From positions 1,247 to 57,933 of the forward strand of contig DARE01000011.1 of NCBI GenBank assembly GCA_002503205.1: a stretch of 56,687 nucleotides of DNA, written 5' to 3'. The position numbers and the translations under genes were made by a program. This document shows positions 1 to 6,935 of the stretch, in pieces (the first letter of the stretch is position 1; each line of letters starts with the position of its first letter). Under the pieces are notes generated by a model, which saw only the letters and a program-made list of their open reading frames with translations, searched no databases and was not told where the DNA came from. The stretch comes from Thermoplasmatales archaeon UBA447. Its GTDB lineage: Archaea > Thermoplasmatota > Thermoplasmata > Thermoplasmatales > Thermoplasmataceae.

Positions 1-74
1 GGTGATACCCTGTATTCTGCTGCTAATTGTTAGTTCGAGATGGGAGCCTGATAACACTCTTTCCTGAAGTCCAT

Positions 75-293
75 TCACAGCAAATCCATAAAATCTTGAA
101 CCGTGAGACCCACGTCATTGAGGATAGATTTCAACGTGCCCCTGTCAAGTTCCGAATGGTTGGGCACCGAAACTCTGTGGCCCTGACTGTTCCGCAAAAT
201 CATGTGGCTTCCGATCTGATGATCTAATTCATAGCCAATCCTGGAAAGAGCCTTGACAACCTTATTTCCTGATACCACAGGAAGCTTAGGCAT
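75..293 (-). CDS. hicA: HicA-family mRNA interferase toxin
   Basis: Type II toxin that cleaves mRNA when not bound by its HicB partner. The 72-residue product is full length for HicA. It opens MPKLPVVSGNKVVKAL and carries the family pattern GSHMILRNSQGHRVSVPNH, in which the first His is the expected catalytic residue of the small double-stranded-RNA-binding-like fold. Its start overlaps the end of the upstream hicB by 8 bases, so the two are translationally coupled. Antitoxin-first order is less usual than toxin-first but is known. The pair lies beside a tyrosine recombinase, which suggests an integrated element or an island edge. Activity is inferred from family. Confidence 0.9.
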   Translation of the reverse strand: MPKLPVVSGNKVVKALSRIGYELDHQIGSHMILRNSQGHRVSVPNHSELDRGTLKSILNDVGLTVQDFMDLL

Positions 294-492
294 CGATTAC
301 CACAGCATTGACATCTTCAGGTATGGGATCGTTATGCTTCCTTAAGGATGCAATATAAGCTTCAATGGCTTCTTTTGCATTCTTCAATGCTTCCTCCCTG
401 GTCTTTCCCTGGGTATGGCATCCTTTGAGTGCGGGAACGTGGGCAACAATATACCCATCCTCTCCTTCCTCAAGTATGACTGTGTATCTCAT
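286..492 (-). CDS. hicB: HicB-family antitoxin (short form)
   Basis: Antitoxin that neutralises HicA. The 68 residues match the partial RNase H-like HicB fold: MRYTVILEEGEDGYIVAHVP, then LKGCHTQGKTREEALKNAKEAI. The product ends after this fold. There is no C-terminal ribbon-helix-helix or helix-turn-helix domain, so autoregulation by direct DNA binding is not evident. It is the first gene of the hicB-hicA pair on the minus strand and overlaps hicA by 8 bases. About 40 bases separate it from the out-of-frame tail of the upstream recombinase. Confidence 0.9.
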   Translation of the reverse strand: MRYTVILEEGEDGYIVAHVPALKGCHTQGKTREEALKNAKEAIEAYIASLRKHNDPIPEDVNAVVIDA

Positions 493-533
493 TTATGGAT
501 GTATCTATCAACTAAAGATAAGCGTTTTGCCTG

Positions 534-691
534 TCAATGCGGCACTGATAATGGAAGTTTGATAACTACCTTGTCTCCCCTGGGATATATCTGCACAAGC
601 TCCCATCCCTTGTTTAGATAGGCTTCCAGGTCCCCTTCAGGTATTGTTTTGTGTTTGTTGCCATTGTTAAGGATCTCCGCCTTCTTATCCC
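534..691 (-). pseudogene. Out-of-frame C-terminal tail of the recombinase
   Basis: Continuing from the GGG run at 689-691 in the neighbouring frame, the minus strand encodes DKKAEILNNGNKHKTIPEGD and then EAYLNKGWELVQIYPRGD, ending at a TGA at 534-536. A pattern of this kind (a short linker, then a YLxxGWExV motif) is typical of the C-terminal end of archaeal tyrosine recombinases, as I recall the family. One extra G in the GGG run would join it to the recombinase frame as ELLG-DKKAEIL. It is therefore the displaced end of the recombinase rather than a separate gene. Confidence 0.7.
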
Positions 692-1879
692 TAATAACTC
701 TTTCAACCTTTCCTGAAGCTCGTTTATCTCGAGGCCCATGAGTTCCTCTTTCTCCCTGTCCGAGAGCTTCATGCCGTATGCAGTCTCAAGGATCATTATT
801 GCAGTCTCCCTCATTGTATTGGAGGTTATCTTGGCAACATCCTCTTCTTTAATGCCATGTTCCTCAGTCTCAAGAAACCTTACGGCTTTAGCGTACTGGC
901 TACGCATGTCCTCAATAACGTCTTCAGGGAGAATACCATGGTTCAGGGTGTATTCATGCTCCATATCGCCAGTATGCCCCATCCAGAATACCCTATAATC
1001 CCTCTTCAGTCCTGTCTTGCTCTCAGCTTGAAGGAGCTGGGTGTCGAAATACTTCCTTAGGACATAGGGCCTTTGAATTAAGCCCGATCTCCTTATGGTA
1101 TTTCTTATAAGATCCCCTATGTTTGTAGTTGTTATGAATGGTGCAGTTTCCCTTATGGCCTTCTTTGACGGTGTTATAATTGGTGAAACCGCCGTTATTT
1201 GCTCTCCGTCCTTTATGCGTTCCTCAAGATACAGCTTCAGATACCTTGATCCTTCCTCGCCGATAAATGAGAAATATTCATTATCCTTCTTGGACAGTTC
1301 AGACCGCACTACCAATCTAACAGGCATCTTTGTAAATGATACGGTTCCCTCTTTAATTTCCATATCAGGAATGTCAGATACCCTTAGACCGTCAGATCCG
1401 GTATAATTTCCAAGAACCTGGGGCCTTACACCTGAAAAGGCCATTATGGCGCATGCTAATCTTTCCCTTGAATCACCGGCAAGGAATATATTCTTAAGCT
1501 CATCCTGGGTAGGTACTCTCTCGTTCTTCAGAGATGGCCTTGTGTTAGTCCCCTTGATCTTTACTTTCCTTGTAACAGAAATACCATTGAAAGCATACCA
1601 TGACCTGACGGGTTTAAGGAGCGCTTGAATGTAGGAGCCGGATTTTTCCTTCCCATCATGGTTTCTGAATGCGCTTACAAAATCCACAAGGAGATCATTT
1701 CTCTCCTTGTCGCTGAGGTCAAGAAGATCCCCTGGCGATTTCTTTAAAAATTCACAGAAAAGGCCAAGTCTCCTAATGCTCGTGTCGGCCGTTATTTGAG
1801 AGCCTTCCCTTATGTTGTTATACCATCGCCTTATATCCGGGTCCTTCAGGAGGTCGAAGTGTCTATGCTTTCCTGACAT
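614..1879 (-). CDS. Archaeal tyrosine recombinase/integrase, C-terminus frameshifted
   Basis: Site-specific DNA recombinase of the XerC/phage-integrase superfamily. The N-terminal SAM-like core-binding region is followed by the catalytic domain. Visible catalytic features are Arg in AFSGVRPQVLGNY, Arg in RPYVLRKYFDTQ (Tyr replaces the usual His three residues before it), and GH plus the nucleophile Tyr in WMGHTGDMEHEY. The start is placed at the ATG before SGKHRHFDLL; an in-frame start 16 codons upstream (to 1927) is possible. The C-terminus is odd: after ELLG the frame runs into an Arg-rich unrelated tail, while the expected family tail continues in another frame down to 534. It may be a mutated gene or a sequencing error. 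Confidence 0.85.
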   Translation of the reverse strand: MSGKHRHFDLLKDPDIRRWYNNIREGSQITADTSIRRLGLFCEFLKKSPGDLLDLSDKERNDLLVDFVSAFRNHDGKEKSGSYIQALLKPVRSWYAFNGISVTRKVKIKGTNTRPSLKNERVPTQDELKNIFLAGDSRERLACAIMAFSGVRPQVLGNYTGSDGLRVSDIPDMEIKEGTVSFTKMPVRLVVRSELSKKDNEYFSFIGEEGSRYLKLYLEERIKDGEQITAVSPIITPSKKAIRETAPFITTTNIGDLIRNTIRRSGLIQRPYVLRKYFDTQLLQAESKTGLKRDYRVFWMGHTGDMEHEYTLNHGILPEDVIEDMRSQYAKAVRFLETEEHGIKEEDVAKITSNTMRETAIMILETAYGMKLSDREKEELMGLEINELQERLKELLGIRRRRSLTMATNTKQYLKGTWKPI

Positions 1880-2026
1880 ACTTGGACAACCATAATTTGT
1901 TAATAAAATTTTGTAACCTATACCCAATAAGCAATAAATCCCAGCAGGCCCGTTTTAAGCCAGAAAAGCAAATCAAATATTGCAGGGCAACACTGCTAAT
2001 CCTCAAATGAACTCAAATCGGCAAGA

Positions 2027-2191
2027 ATGCCTCAACGAAGAAACATACCTTACTGCTTCACCGCATATTACTTTGATTCAGACGTTCAACCTGCATACAC
2101 AAGATTCGTTTCTTTTCTAATTGAGCTATGCCTATTTTGGCCACCAGATCATGGGAAAAATGAAAAATGTCTTTTGGAAAAGACAGATTAA
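2027..2191 (+). CDS. Short open frame, possible remnant of a mobile-element gene
   Basis: A 54-codon frame opens with ATG and MPQRRNIPYCFTAYYFDSD, continues VQPAYTRFVSFLIEL and ends at TAA. I do not recognise it. The aromatic-rich sequence looks protein-like, but no family can be assigned and no clear ribosome binding site precedes it. It lies in the 342-base gap between the recombinase and the crotonase gene, the kind of place where transposase fragments persist. It may also be a chance frame. Nothing else supportable was seen in the gap (1880-2221). Confidence 0.2.
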   Translation: MPQRRNIPYCFTAYYFDSDVQPAYTRFVSFLIELCLFWPPDHGKNEKCLLEKTD

Positions 2192-2221
2192 AACGCAATA
2201 GAGTGGTGAAGTATTGAGATC

Positions 2222-2974
2222 CTATTCTCTGTTGAACTGCGGCTTCCTTTTCTCGAGAAATGCATTGACGCCCTCTCTTCTGCTGGGGAGCCCGAATGCT
2301 CTTCCGAAGAACTCCTTTTCAAGCTCAAATGCTTCGGAATCATGGTGCCTCAGAAGGCGCTTCGAAAATTTCAGTGAACTGTGAGGTTTGGATGCCAGCT
2401 CAGAAGCAAAGGTTAATGCCCTTTCCAGGTAATTTTCGCTCACTTCATTAATAATGCCATAGCCTACGGCCTCCTTTGCAGTTATCGTGGAACCCGTACA
2501 GATCATCTGAAGTGCCCGTGTTTCGCCTGCAATTCTGAGTAGCCTTTGGGTCCCTCCAAATCCCGGTATAATTCCAAGGTTTATCTCAGGAAGACCTATT
2601 TTGGAATCTGGATGGGCAATTCTGAAATCACAGGCCAGCGCAAGCTCAAAGCCCCCACCCAGGGCAAAACCATGAATCGCGGCAATTACAGGAAGCGGAT
2701 GCTCTTCAATCGAGTCCATAACCCTGTGGCCCTTCGTGGCAAATTCATAAGCCATTTCCGGAGTAAGGTCCACGAACCCATGAATGTCGGCACCGGCCGA
2801 GAAAGCCTTGTTCCTGCCAGATATGACCAGTACTTTCTCTTCAGAAGATCTTACAACATCGCCAATCTCTCCAATCACTTCCATATTCAGAGGGTTAAGC
2901 GGGCTTTCCATTGATATCTCAATGTGCCTGACATCATCCCTGTCAGATACTTTGAGGAACCTGTAATCCATCAC
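2222..2974 (-). CDS. Enoyl-CoA hydratase/crotonase
   Basis: Hydrates crotonyl-CoA-type enoyl-CoA to 3-hydroxyacyl-CoA, or the reverse. The 250 residues are full length for the crotonase family. Visible motifs are the oxyanion-hole segment SGRNKAFSAGADIHGF, the second oxyanion segment ALGGGFELALACDFRIA, and LPEINLGIIPGFGGTQRL, which holds the catalytic Glu position. It is the last gene of a three-gene minus-strand operon; its start overlaps the dehydrogenase stop by 4 bases. With its neighbours it completes the acetoacetyl-CoA to crotonyl-CoA segment of beta-oxidation or of short-chain acyl-CoA synthesis. The direction in vivo is not determinable here. Confidence 0.93.
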   Translation of the reverse strand: MMDYRFLKVSDRDDVRHIEISMESPLNPLNMEVIGEIGDVVRSSEEKVLVISGRNKAFSAGADIHGFVDLTPEMAYEFATKGHRVMDSIEEHPLPVIAAIHGFALGGGFELALACDFRIAHPDSKIGLPEINLGIIPGFGGTQRLLRIAGETRALQMICTGSTITAKEAVGYGIINEVSENYLERALTFASELASKPHSSLKFSKRLLRHHDSEAFELEKEFFGRAFGLPSRREGVNAFLEKRKPQFNRE

Positions 2975-3816
2975 TCATCACCGTAGTGGTAAAACCCAAC
3001 GCCAGTTTTGCGCCCAAGCATTCCGGAGTTTACCATGTTTCTTAGTATTATCGGAGGCTTAAACCTTTCCTCACCGAATTCACTGTACAGAACCTCCATT
3101 ATGTCCATGACCACATCCAGGCCGATGAAATCGGAGAGTTCAAGTGGGCCCATGGGATGGTTTAAGCCAAGTTTCGCTGTTCTGTCGATATCCTGGGCAT
3201 TTGCTACTCCCTCCTGAAGGCATAGCATTGCCTCCTTCAGAATGGGCATGAGAATCCTGTTGGAAATAAAGCCGGGAAAATCCTTGGATGTCACAGGTTC
3301 CTTCCCAAGGCCTCTTGCAATTGACACAACCGATTCAACAGTCGCAGGATCTGTCCTCTCTGCCTTTATGATCTCAACCAGTTTCATAACAGGGACCGGA
3401 TTGAAGAAGTGCATGCCTATGAATCTTCCAGGTGCTTTGACCGCTGTTGAAAGAATGTTGATAGATATGGAAGATGTATTGCTAGCAATAATAGAAGTTT
3501 TTGGGGCGAACCTGTCAATGGATCTGAAAAGTTCCATTTTAGCGCTCAATTTCTCAAATATGGCCTCGACATAGAGATCATTCTGGCCGATTTCATCTAC
3601 CTGTTTGACAGGCCTTATTCTGGACAGTATTTCTCCAGGATTCTCTGCAATGATGCTCTTCTTCTTGAGCCTATCCAGGGAATTCTCTATGTTTTTCATA
3701 GCTACCGGGAGAGCGTCTGCTTTCATATCTGTCAGAACCACTTCATGGCCTGATTGGGCAAATACCTGGGCAATACCACGCCCCATGGTTCCTGCACCGA
3801 TGACTGCAACTTTCAC
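2971..3816 (-). CDS. 3-hydroxybutyryl-CoA (3-hydroxyacyl-CoA) dehydrogenase
   Basis: NAD(P)-dependent oxidoreductase interconverting 3-hydroxyacyl-CoA and 3-oxoacyl-CoA. The N-terminal Rossmann motif is VIGAGTMGRGIAQVFAQSGH. ASNTSSISI and GMHFFNPVPVMKLVE supply the conserved Ser and the catalytic His. PGFISNRILMPILKEA starts the C-terminal dimerisation domain. At 281 residues it matches the single-function bacterial and archaeal enzyme, not the hydratase-fused form. It overlaps both the upstream thiolase and the downstream crotonase by 4 bases, so all three are probably co-translated. Confidence 0.95.
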   Translation of the reverse strand: MKVAVIGAGTMGRGIAQVFAQSGHEVVLTDMKADALPVAMKNIENSLDRLKKKSIIAENPGEILSRIRPVKQVDEIGQNDLYVEAIFEKLSAKMELFRSIDRFAPKTSIIASNTSSISINILSTAVKAPGRFIGMHFFNPVPVMKLVEIIKAERTDPATVESVVSIARGLGKEPVTSKDFPGFISNRILMPILKEAMLCLQEGVANAQDIDRTAKLGLNHPMGPLELSDFIGLDVVMDIMEVLYSEFGEERFKPPIILRNMVNSGMLGRKTGVGFYHYGDE

Positions 3817-4979
3817 TGTATCATCTCCAGAGCAACAGACTGCCCACCGCCTCCTCCATGGCAGATCGTAGCCAGTCCTTTCGAGAGATGCCGTTCCCTT
3901 AAAGCATTCAGAAGGGTGACGACAATCCTTGAACCGCTATTTCCAAGTGGATGTCCAAGCGCTATTGCACCTCCATTTACATTGAACTTCGAAGGATCAA
4001 TATCCAGCTCATTCCTGACTATCAGTGAGGCAACAGAGAAGGCCTCATTGTGTTCGATAAGATCAAAATCATCTGGCTTCATGGACAGTCTCTTCATCAG
4101 ATCTCTTGCGGATGGAACCGGGGCTTCCACGAAGTCTTCTGGTGCCATTGAAGCCCTTGTAAATCCCTTTATAACAGCAGCAGGTTTCAGGCCGTTCCTT
4201 TCGATCGCACTTTTAGATGCAATAAGCAGTGCAGATGCGCCATCCGAGAGCTGTGATGAATTCCCAGCGGTAAGGATGCCGTCGGGGGAAAATGCAGGAG
4301 GGATTTTTGAAAGCTCCTCCAGAGTTGTCTTTCTTATCCCCTCGTCCATGCTTAGCTCACCCATCCGTACGGTCTCCTTCTGTGTCTCGTTTCTCTCCCA
4401 TGCCCTGCGGGCCTTTTCATGGCTTTCGTATGAAAATCTATCCGCTTCTGACCTGTCAATTCCATACTTTTTGCCACTTTTCTCCGCGTACTTTCCCATA
4501 TGAGTGCCTGTAAAAGCATCAAGAAGGCCATCCCTGAGCATTGAATCCTGGAACTCAAGGTTCTTTCCAAGCAGCTGCTTCACTCCCCATCTGACAGAAG
4601 GTTCTAGAAGCAGTGGTGAGCGGCTCATGCTCTCCATTCCTCCAGCTATTATAAGATCAGCATCTCCCATGGCTATCTTCCTGTAGGCGTTCTCCATTGC
4701 AAGCATGCCTGATGCACAGACCAGATTGACTGTGTATTTCAGAACTGTGTCAGGAAGCCCTGCATTTCTTGCTGCCTGCCCTGCGGGGTTCTGACCATTG
4801 GATGCCTGGATAACATTTCCCATTATAATTTCGTTTATTCGATCTGCCTGCAGGTCATTTCGCTTCAGAATCTCAGAAATGACCTTTCCTCCGAGTTCAG
4901 TTGCAGGGAGATCCTTAAGGGACTTCCCAAATTTTCCTATTGGTGTCCTTAAAAAATCCACAACATATACTTCTTCCAT
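3813..4979 (-). CDS. Acetyl-CoA C-acetyltransferase (thiolase)
   Basis: Condenses two acetyl-CoA to acetoacetyl-CoA, or cleaves 3-oxoacyl-CoA. The 388-residue product has the nucleophilic Cys88 in NLVCASGMLAMENA, the central motif NGGAIALGHPLGNSG with the catalytic His, and the C-terminal ATICHGGGGGQSVALE with the second Cys. It is the first gene of the thiolase-dehydrogenase-crotonase operon. The complete catalytic set separates it from the archaeal non-catalytic thiolase-like proteins that pair with DUF35 and HMG-CoA synthase. The operon fits fatty-acid or amino-acid carbon degradation, but no acyl-CoA dehydrogenase lies nearby. Confidence 0.95.
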   Translation of the reverse strand: MEEVYVVDFLRTPIGKFGKSLKDLPATELGGKVISEILKRNDLQADRINEIIMGNVIQASNGQNPAGQAARNAGLPDTVLKYTVNLVCASGMLAMENAYRKIAMGDADLIIAGGMESMSRSPLLLEPSVRWGVKQLLGKNLEFQDSMLRDGLLDAFTGTHMGKYAEKSGKKYGIDRSEADRFSYESHEKARRAWERNETQKETVRMGELSMDEGIRKTTLEELSKIPPAFSPDGILTAGNSSQLSDGASALLIASKSAIERNGLKPAAVIKGFTRASMAPEDFVEAPVPSARDLMKRLSMKPDDFDLIEHNEAFSVASLIVRNELDIDPSKFNVNGGAIALGHPLGNSGSRIVVTLLNALRERHLSKGLATICHGGGGGQSVALEMIQ

Positions 4980-5022
4980 GATAAGGGACGTATATCATGA
5001 AGAATATTAGAATTGCTGCAGT

Positions 5023-5256
5023 TTACTCTGCAGTTGCTGTGCCCTGTTCTATTTCCTTTTTAAGCCTTGACTGCTTTTTAAGCACATATCTGGTAACATA
5101 GCCTGTTATCAGGTTCATTGTTCTCTTTGAAACCCCTTCCATAGAACCCTTAAGAAGATCACGGTTCTTATTGAAATCGACTGTGAAAAGACCCTGGTTT
5201 GTCTCCACCAGATCCTGTGCAATTCTCTTGATATTTGTCTGCCTTATGCTTCCCAT
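5023..5256 (-). CDS. rps17e: 30S ribosomal protein S17e
   Basis: Small archaeal/eukaryal ribosomal protein of the 30S head. MGSIRQTNIKRIAQDLVE and the central MNLITGYVTRYV match the family. The start is the ATG before GSIRQT at 5256, which gives 77 residues; a GTG four codons upstream is in frame but not needed. A minus-strand AT-rich element resembling a TATA box (TTTTAAATA on the coding strand, near 5278-5286) lies about 25 bases upstream, consistent with a very short leader. The Glu/Thr/Ala tail after the folded domain is low complexity. Confidence 0.93.
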   Translation of the reverse strand: MGSIRQTNIKRIAQDLVETNQGLFTVDFNKNRDLLKGSMEGVSKRTMNLITGYVTRYVLKKQSRLKKEIEQGTATAE

Positions 5257-5302
5257 ATGCCAGACCACATCACTTGGTTATTTAAAACACTTTATGATGA
5301 TG

Positions 5303-5743
5303 TCAGAGACCATCAGGTGGTACGACCATTACAGGAATTTTGCTAAGTTTTATGAGCTCTGAACTTACTGAGCCGAGAAGTACCTTGCTGAGGCCCGTCA
5401 GCTTTCTTGTTCCGGTTATTATGAGGTCAACGTTCCTGTCTTCCGCTGCTTTGACCATAACTCTTGCAACCTGTTCACCAGGAGAGTCAAGTCTCACATA
5501 TGTGGCCTGTATTGAAATGGATTCAACCATGGATCTTGCAGATTCCATAACCTCATCATTTCCGGACTCCCCCTGCTGATACATGGATGCCGGGACGTAT
5601 GCATCAAAACTTGGACCTGTACCAACGGCAATTGGAGAGACGTAACAGATAATGTACTCAGTGAAAACATCCTTGAATTTCAATGAGAAATGGAGTGCCT
5701 TTCTTGCAACGTCCGAATTGTCGAATGCTACTAAAACTTTCAC
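5303..5743 (-). CDS. Universal stress protein (UspA family)
   Basis: Nucleotide-binding alpha/beta protein of the Usp superfamily, 146 residues, one domain. It starts MKVLVAFDNSDVARKALHFS. The C-terminal ATP-binding signature appears as GTRKLTGLSKVLLGSVSSEL followed by SKIPVMVV. The GxxG and GS arrangement suggests the ATP-binding subgroup. Its physiological role in archaea is not known. It lies just downstream of the chaperone operon on the same strand, separated from dnaJ by about 55 bases, so co-expression with the heat-shock genes is possible but not shown. Confidence 0.92.
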   Translation of the reverse strand: MKVLVAFDNSDVARKALHFSLKFKDVFTEYIICYVSPIAVGTGPSFDAYVPASMYQQGESGNDEVMESARSMVESISIQATYVRLDSPGEQVARVMVKAAEDRNVDLIITGTRKLTGLSKVLLGSVSSELIKLSKIPVMVVPPDGL

Positions 5744-5799
5744 TGACTAATATTAACTTACCATGACTTAAATGTTTTCCAACCAGGTATCTCTGAATT

Positions 5800-6912
5800 T
5801 CATCCTCTGAGCCATGAATGTTTTTTTTCTCCTTCCTCCATGAATTTCTCAAGGAGCTCTTTCTGTGCAGAACTCACATGCTTTGGAACCGTGAGTTTCA
5901 TCTCAAGAAGGATATCTCCACGCCCTCTGGAATTGAGATGGGGGAAACCTGAGCCCTTTACCTTGACTATCTCATTTGGCTGAACCCCTGACGGGATCTT
6001 GACGGTCAGTTTTTCTCTGAAAACTGATACATCCTTCTCAGCGCCAAGAACTGCCTCTGGAAACGAGATTTCCAGCGGAATGAGAAGATCATCTCTGATT
6101 CTCCTGATATTCTGTTCTGGCTGCACATTTATTGCCACATAGAGGTCTCCTACCACTCCATGATCCGCCTGGCCTTTGCCCTTGACTCTAAGTCTGAGTT
6201 TGTCTTCTGCCCCCTTTGGTATCTCTATTTCAATGTTTTCCGTAATGCTGGTTGTTCCCTTCCCTGAGCACACCTGGCACGGCTGCTCCGGGATGGATCC
6301 GGAGCCCTGGCAGTTTCTGCATACAGTGACCATTACCTGCCTGAAGAAACCCTGCCCCTGGACAATCCTCTGCTGCCCGGTTCCGTTACATGCAGGGCAT
6401 GTGGAAGTCCTGAATGTCTTGGACCCTGTACCCTTGCAGGTTTCACACGGAGCCATCCTTTTGTATCTGATTGACTTCCGTGTGCCATAATAGACATCCT
6501 CCAGAGTTACCCGAATATTGGTGAGAAGATCAAGATTCTGCCTTGATCTGGTTGACTGACCAAAAAATGACCCTTCTGCGCCACCGAAGCCAAAATTCCC
6601 GCCAAAAATTCTGTTGAAGATATCACCAAGATCACTGAAATCGGACGCATGGGAGAAGTCCTGCCAGGTAAAGTCAGAGCCTCCCGATCCAAATTCTACG
6701 CTTCCTGTCTGGTCGTAGACTCGCCTTTTATTCTCATCAGAAAGCACCTCATAGGCCTCGCTTATCTCTTTGAACTTGGCCTCAGCCTGAACCTTGTCCC
6801 CCTCTGCTGAGTCTGGATGATACTTCTTGGCCAGAGTGCGAAACGCTTTCTTTATTTCATCCTGGGATGCAGACTTGCTCACACCCAGTATGCTATAGTA
6901 ATCCTTTGCCAT
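5800..6912 (-). CDS. dnaJ: Chaperone DnaJ (type I Hsp40)
   Basis: Co-chaperone that delivers substrates to DnaK and stimulates its ATPase. Domain order is the J domain with HPD in KKYHPDSAEG, a Gly/Phe-rich linker with FGGNFGFGGAEG, the zinc-binding region with four CxxCxGxG-type repeats (starting CETCKGTG, CPACNGTG, CRNCQGSG and CQVCSGKG), and the C-terminal substrate-binding beta domains. All eight zinc Cys are present in 370 residues. It is the last gene of grpE-dnaK-dnaJ, 23 bases after dnaK. In archaea this operon is generally regarded as acquired from bacteria. Confidence 0.97.
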   Translation of the reverse strand: MAKDYYSILGVSKSASQDEIKKAFRTLAKKYHPDSAEGDKVQAEAKFKEISEAYEVLSDENKRRVYDQTGSVEFGSGGSDFTWQDFSHASDFSDLGDIFNRIFGGNFGFGGAEGSFFGQSTRSRQNLDLLTNIRVTLEDVYYGTRKSIRYKRMAPCETCKGTGSKTFRTSTCPACNGTGQQRIVQGQGFFRQVMVTVCRNCQGSGSIPEQPCQVCSGKGTTSITENIEIEIPKGAEDKLRLRVKGKGQADHGVVGDLYVAINVQPEQNIRRIRDDLLIPLEISFPEAVLGAEKDVSVFREKLTVKIPSGVQPNEIVKVKGSGFPHLNSRGRGDILLEMKLTVPKHVSSAQKELLEKFMEEGEKKHSWLRG

Positions 6913-6935
6913 TTAAAATACCCTGGACCGGATGT

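Noticed and set aside
1..60. A GTTCGAG stretch resembling a tRNA T-loop near the recombinase-associated left edge.
   Set aside because: The flanking bases do not pair into a T-stem or an acceptor stem, so it is not the 3' end of a tRNA gene or an attachment site that can be supported.
2971..4979. Long open frames on the plus strand opposite the dehydrogenase and thiolase genes, up to 249 codons.
   Set aside because: They mirror the codon bias of the real genes on the minus strand and show no protein-family features.
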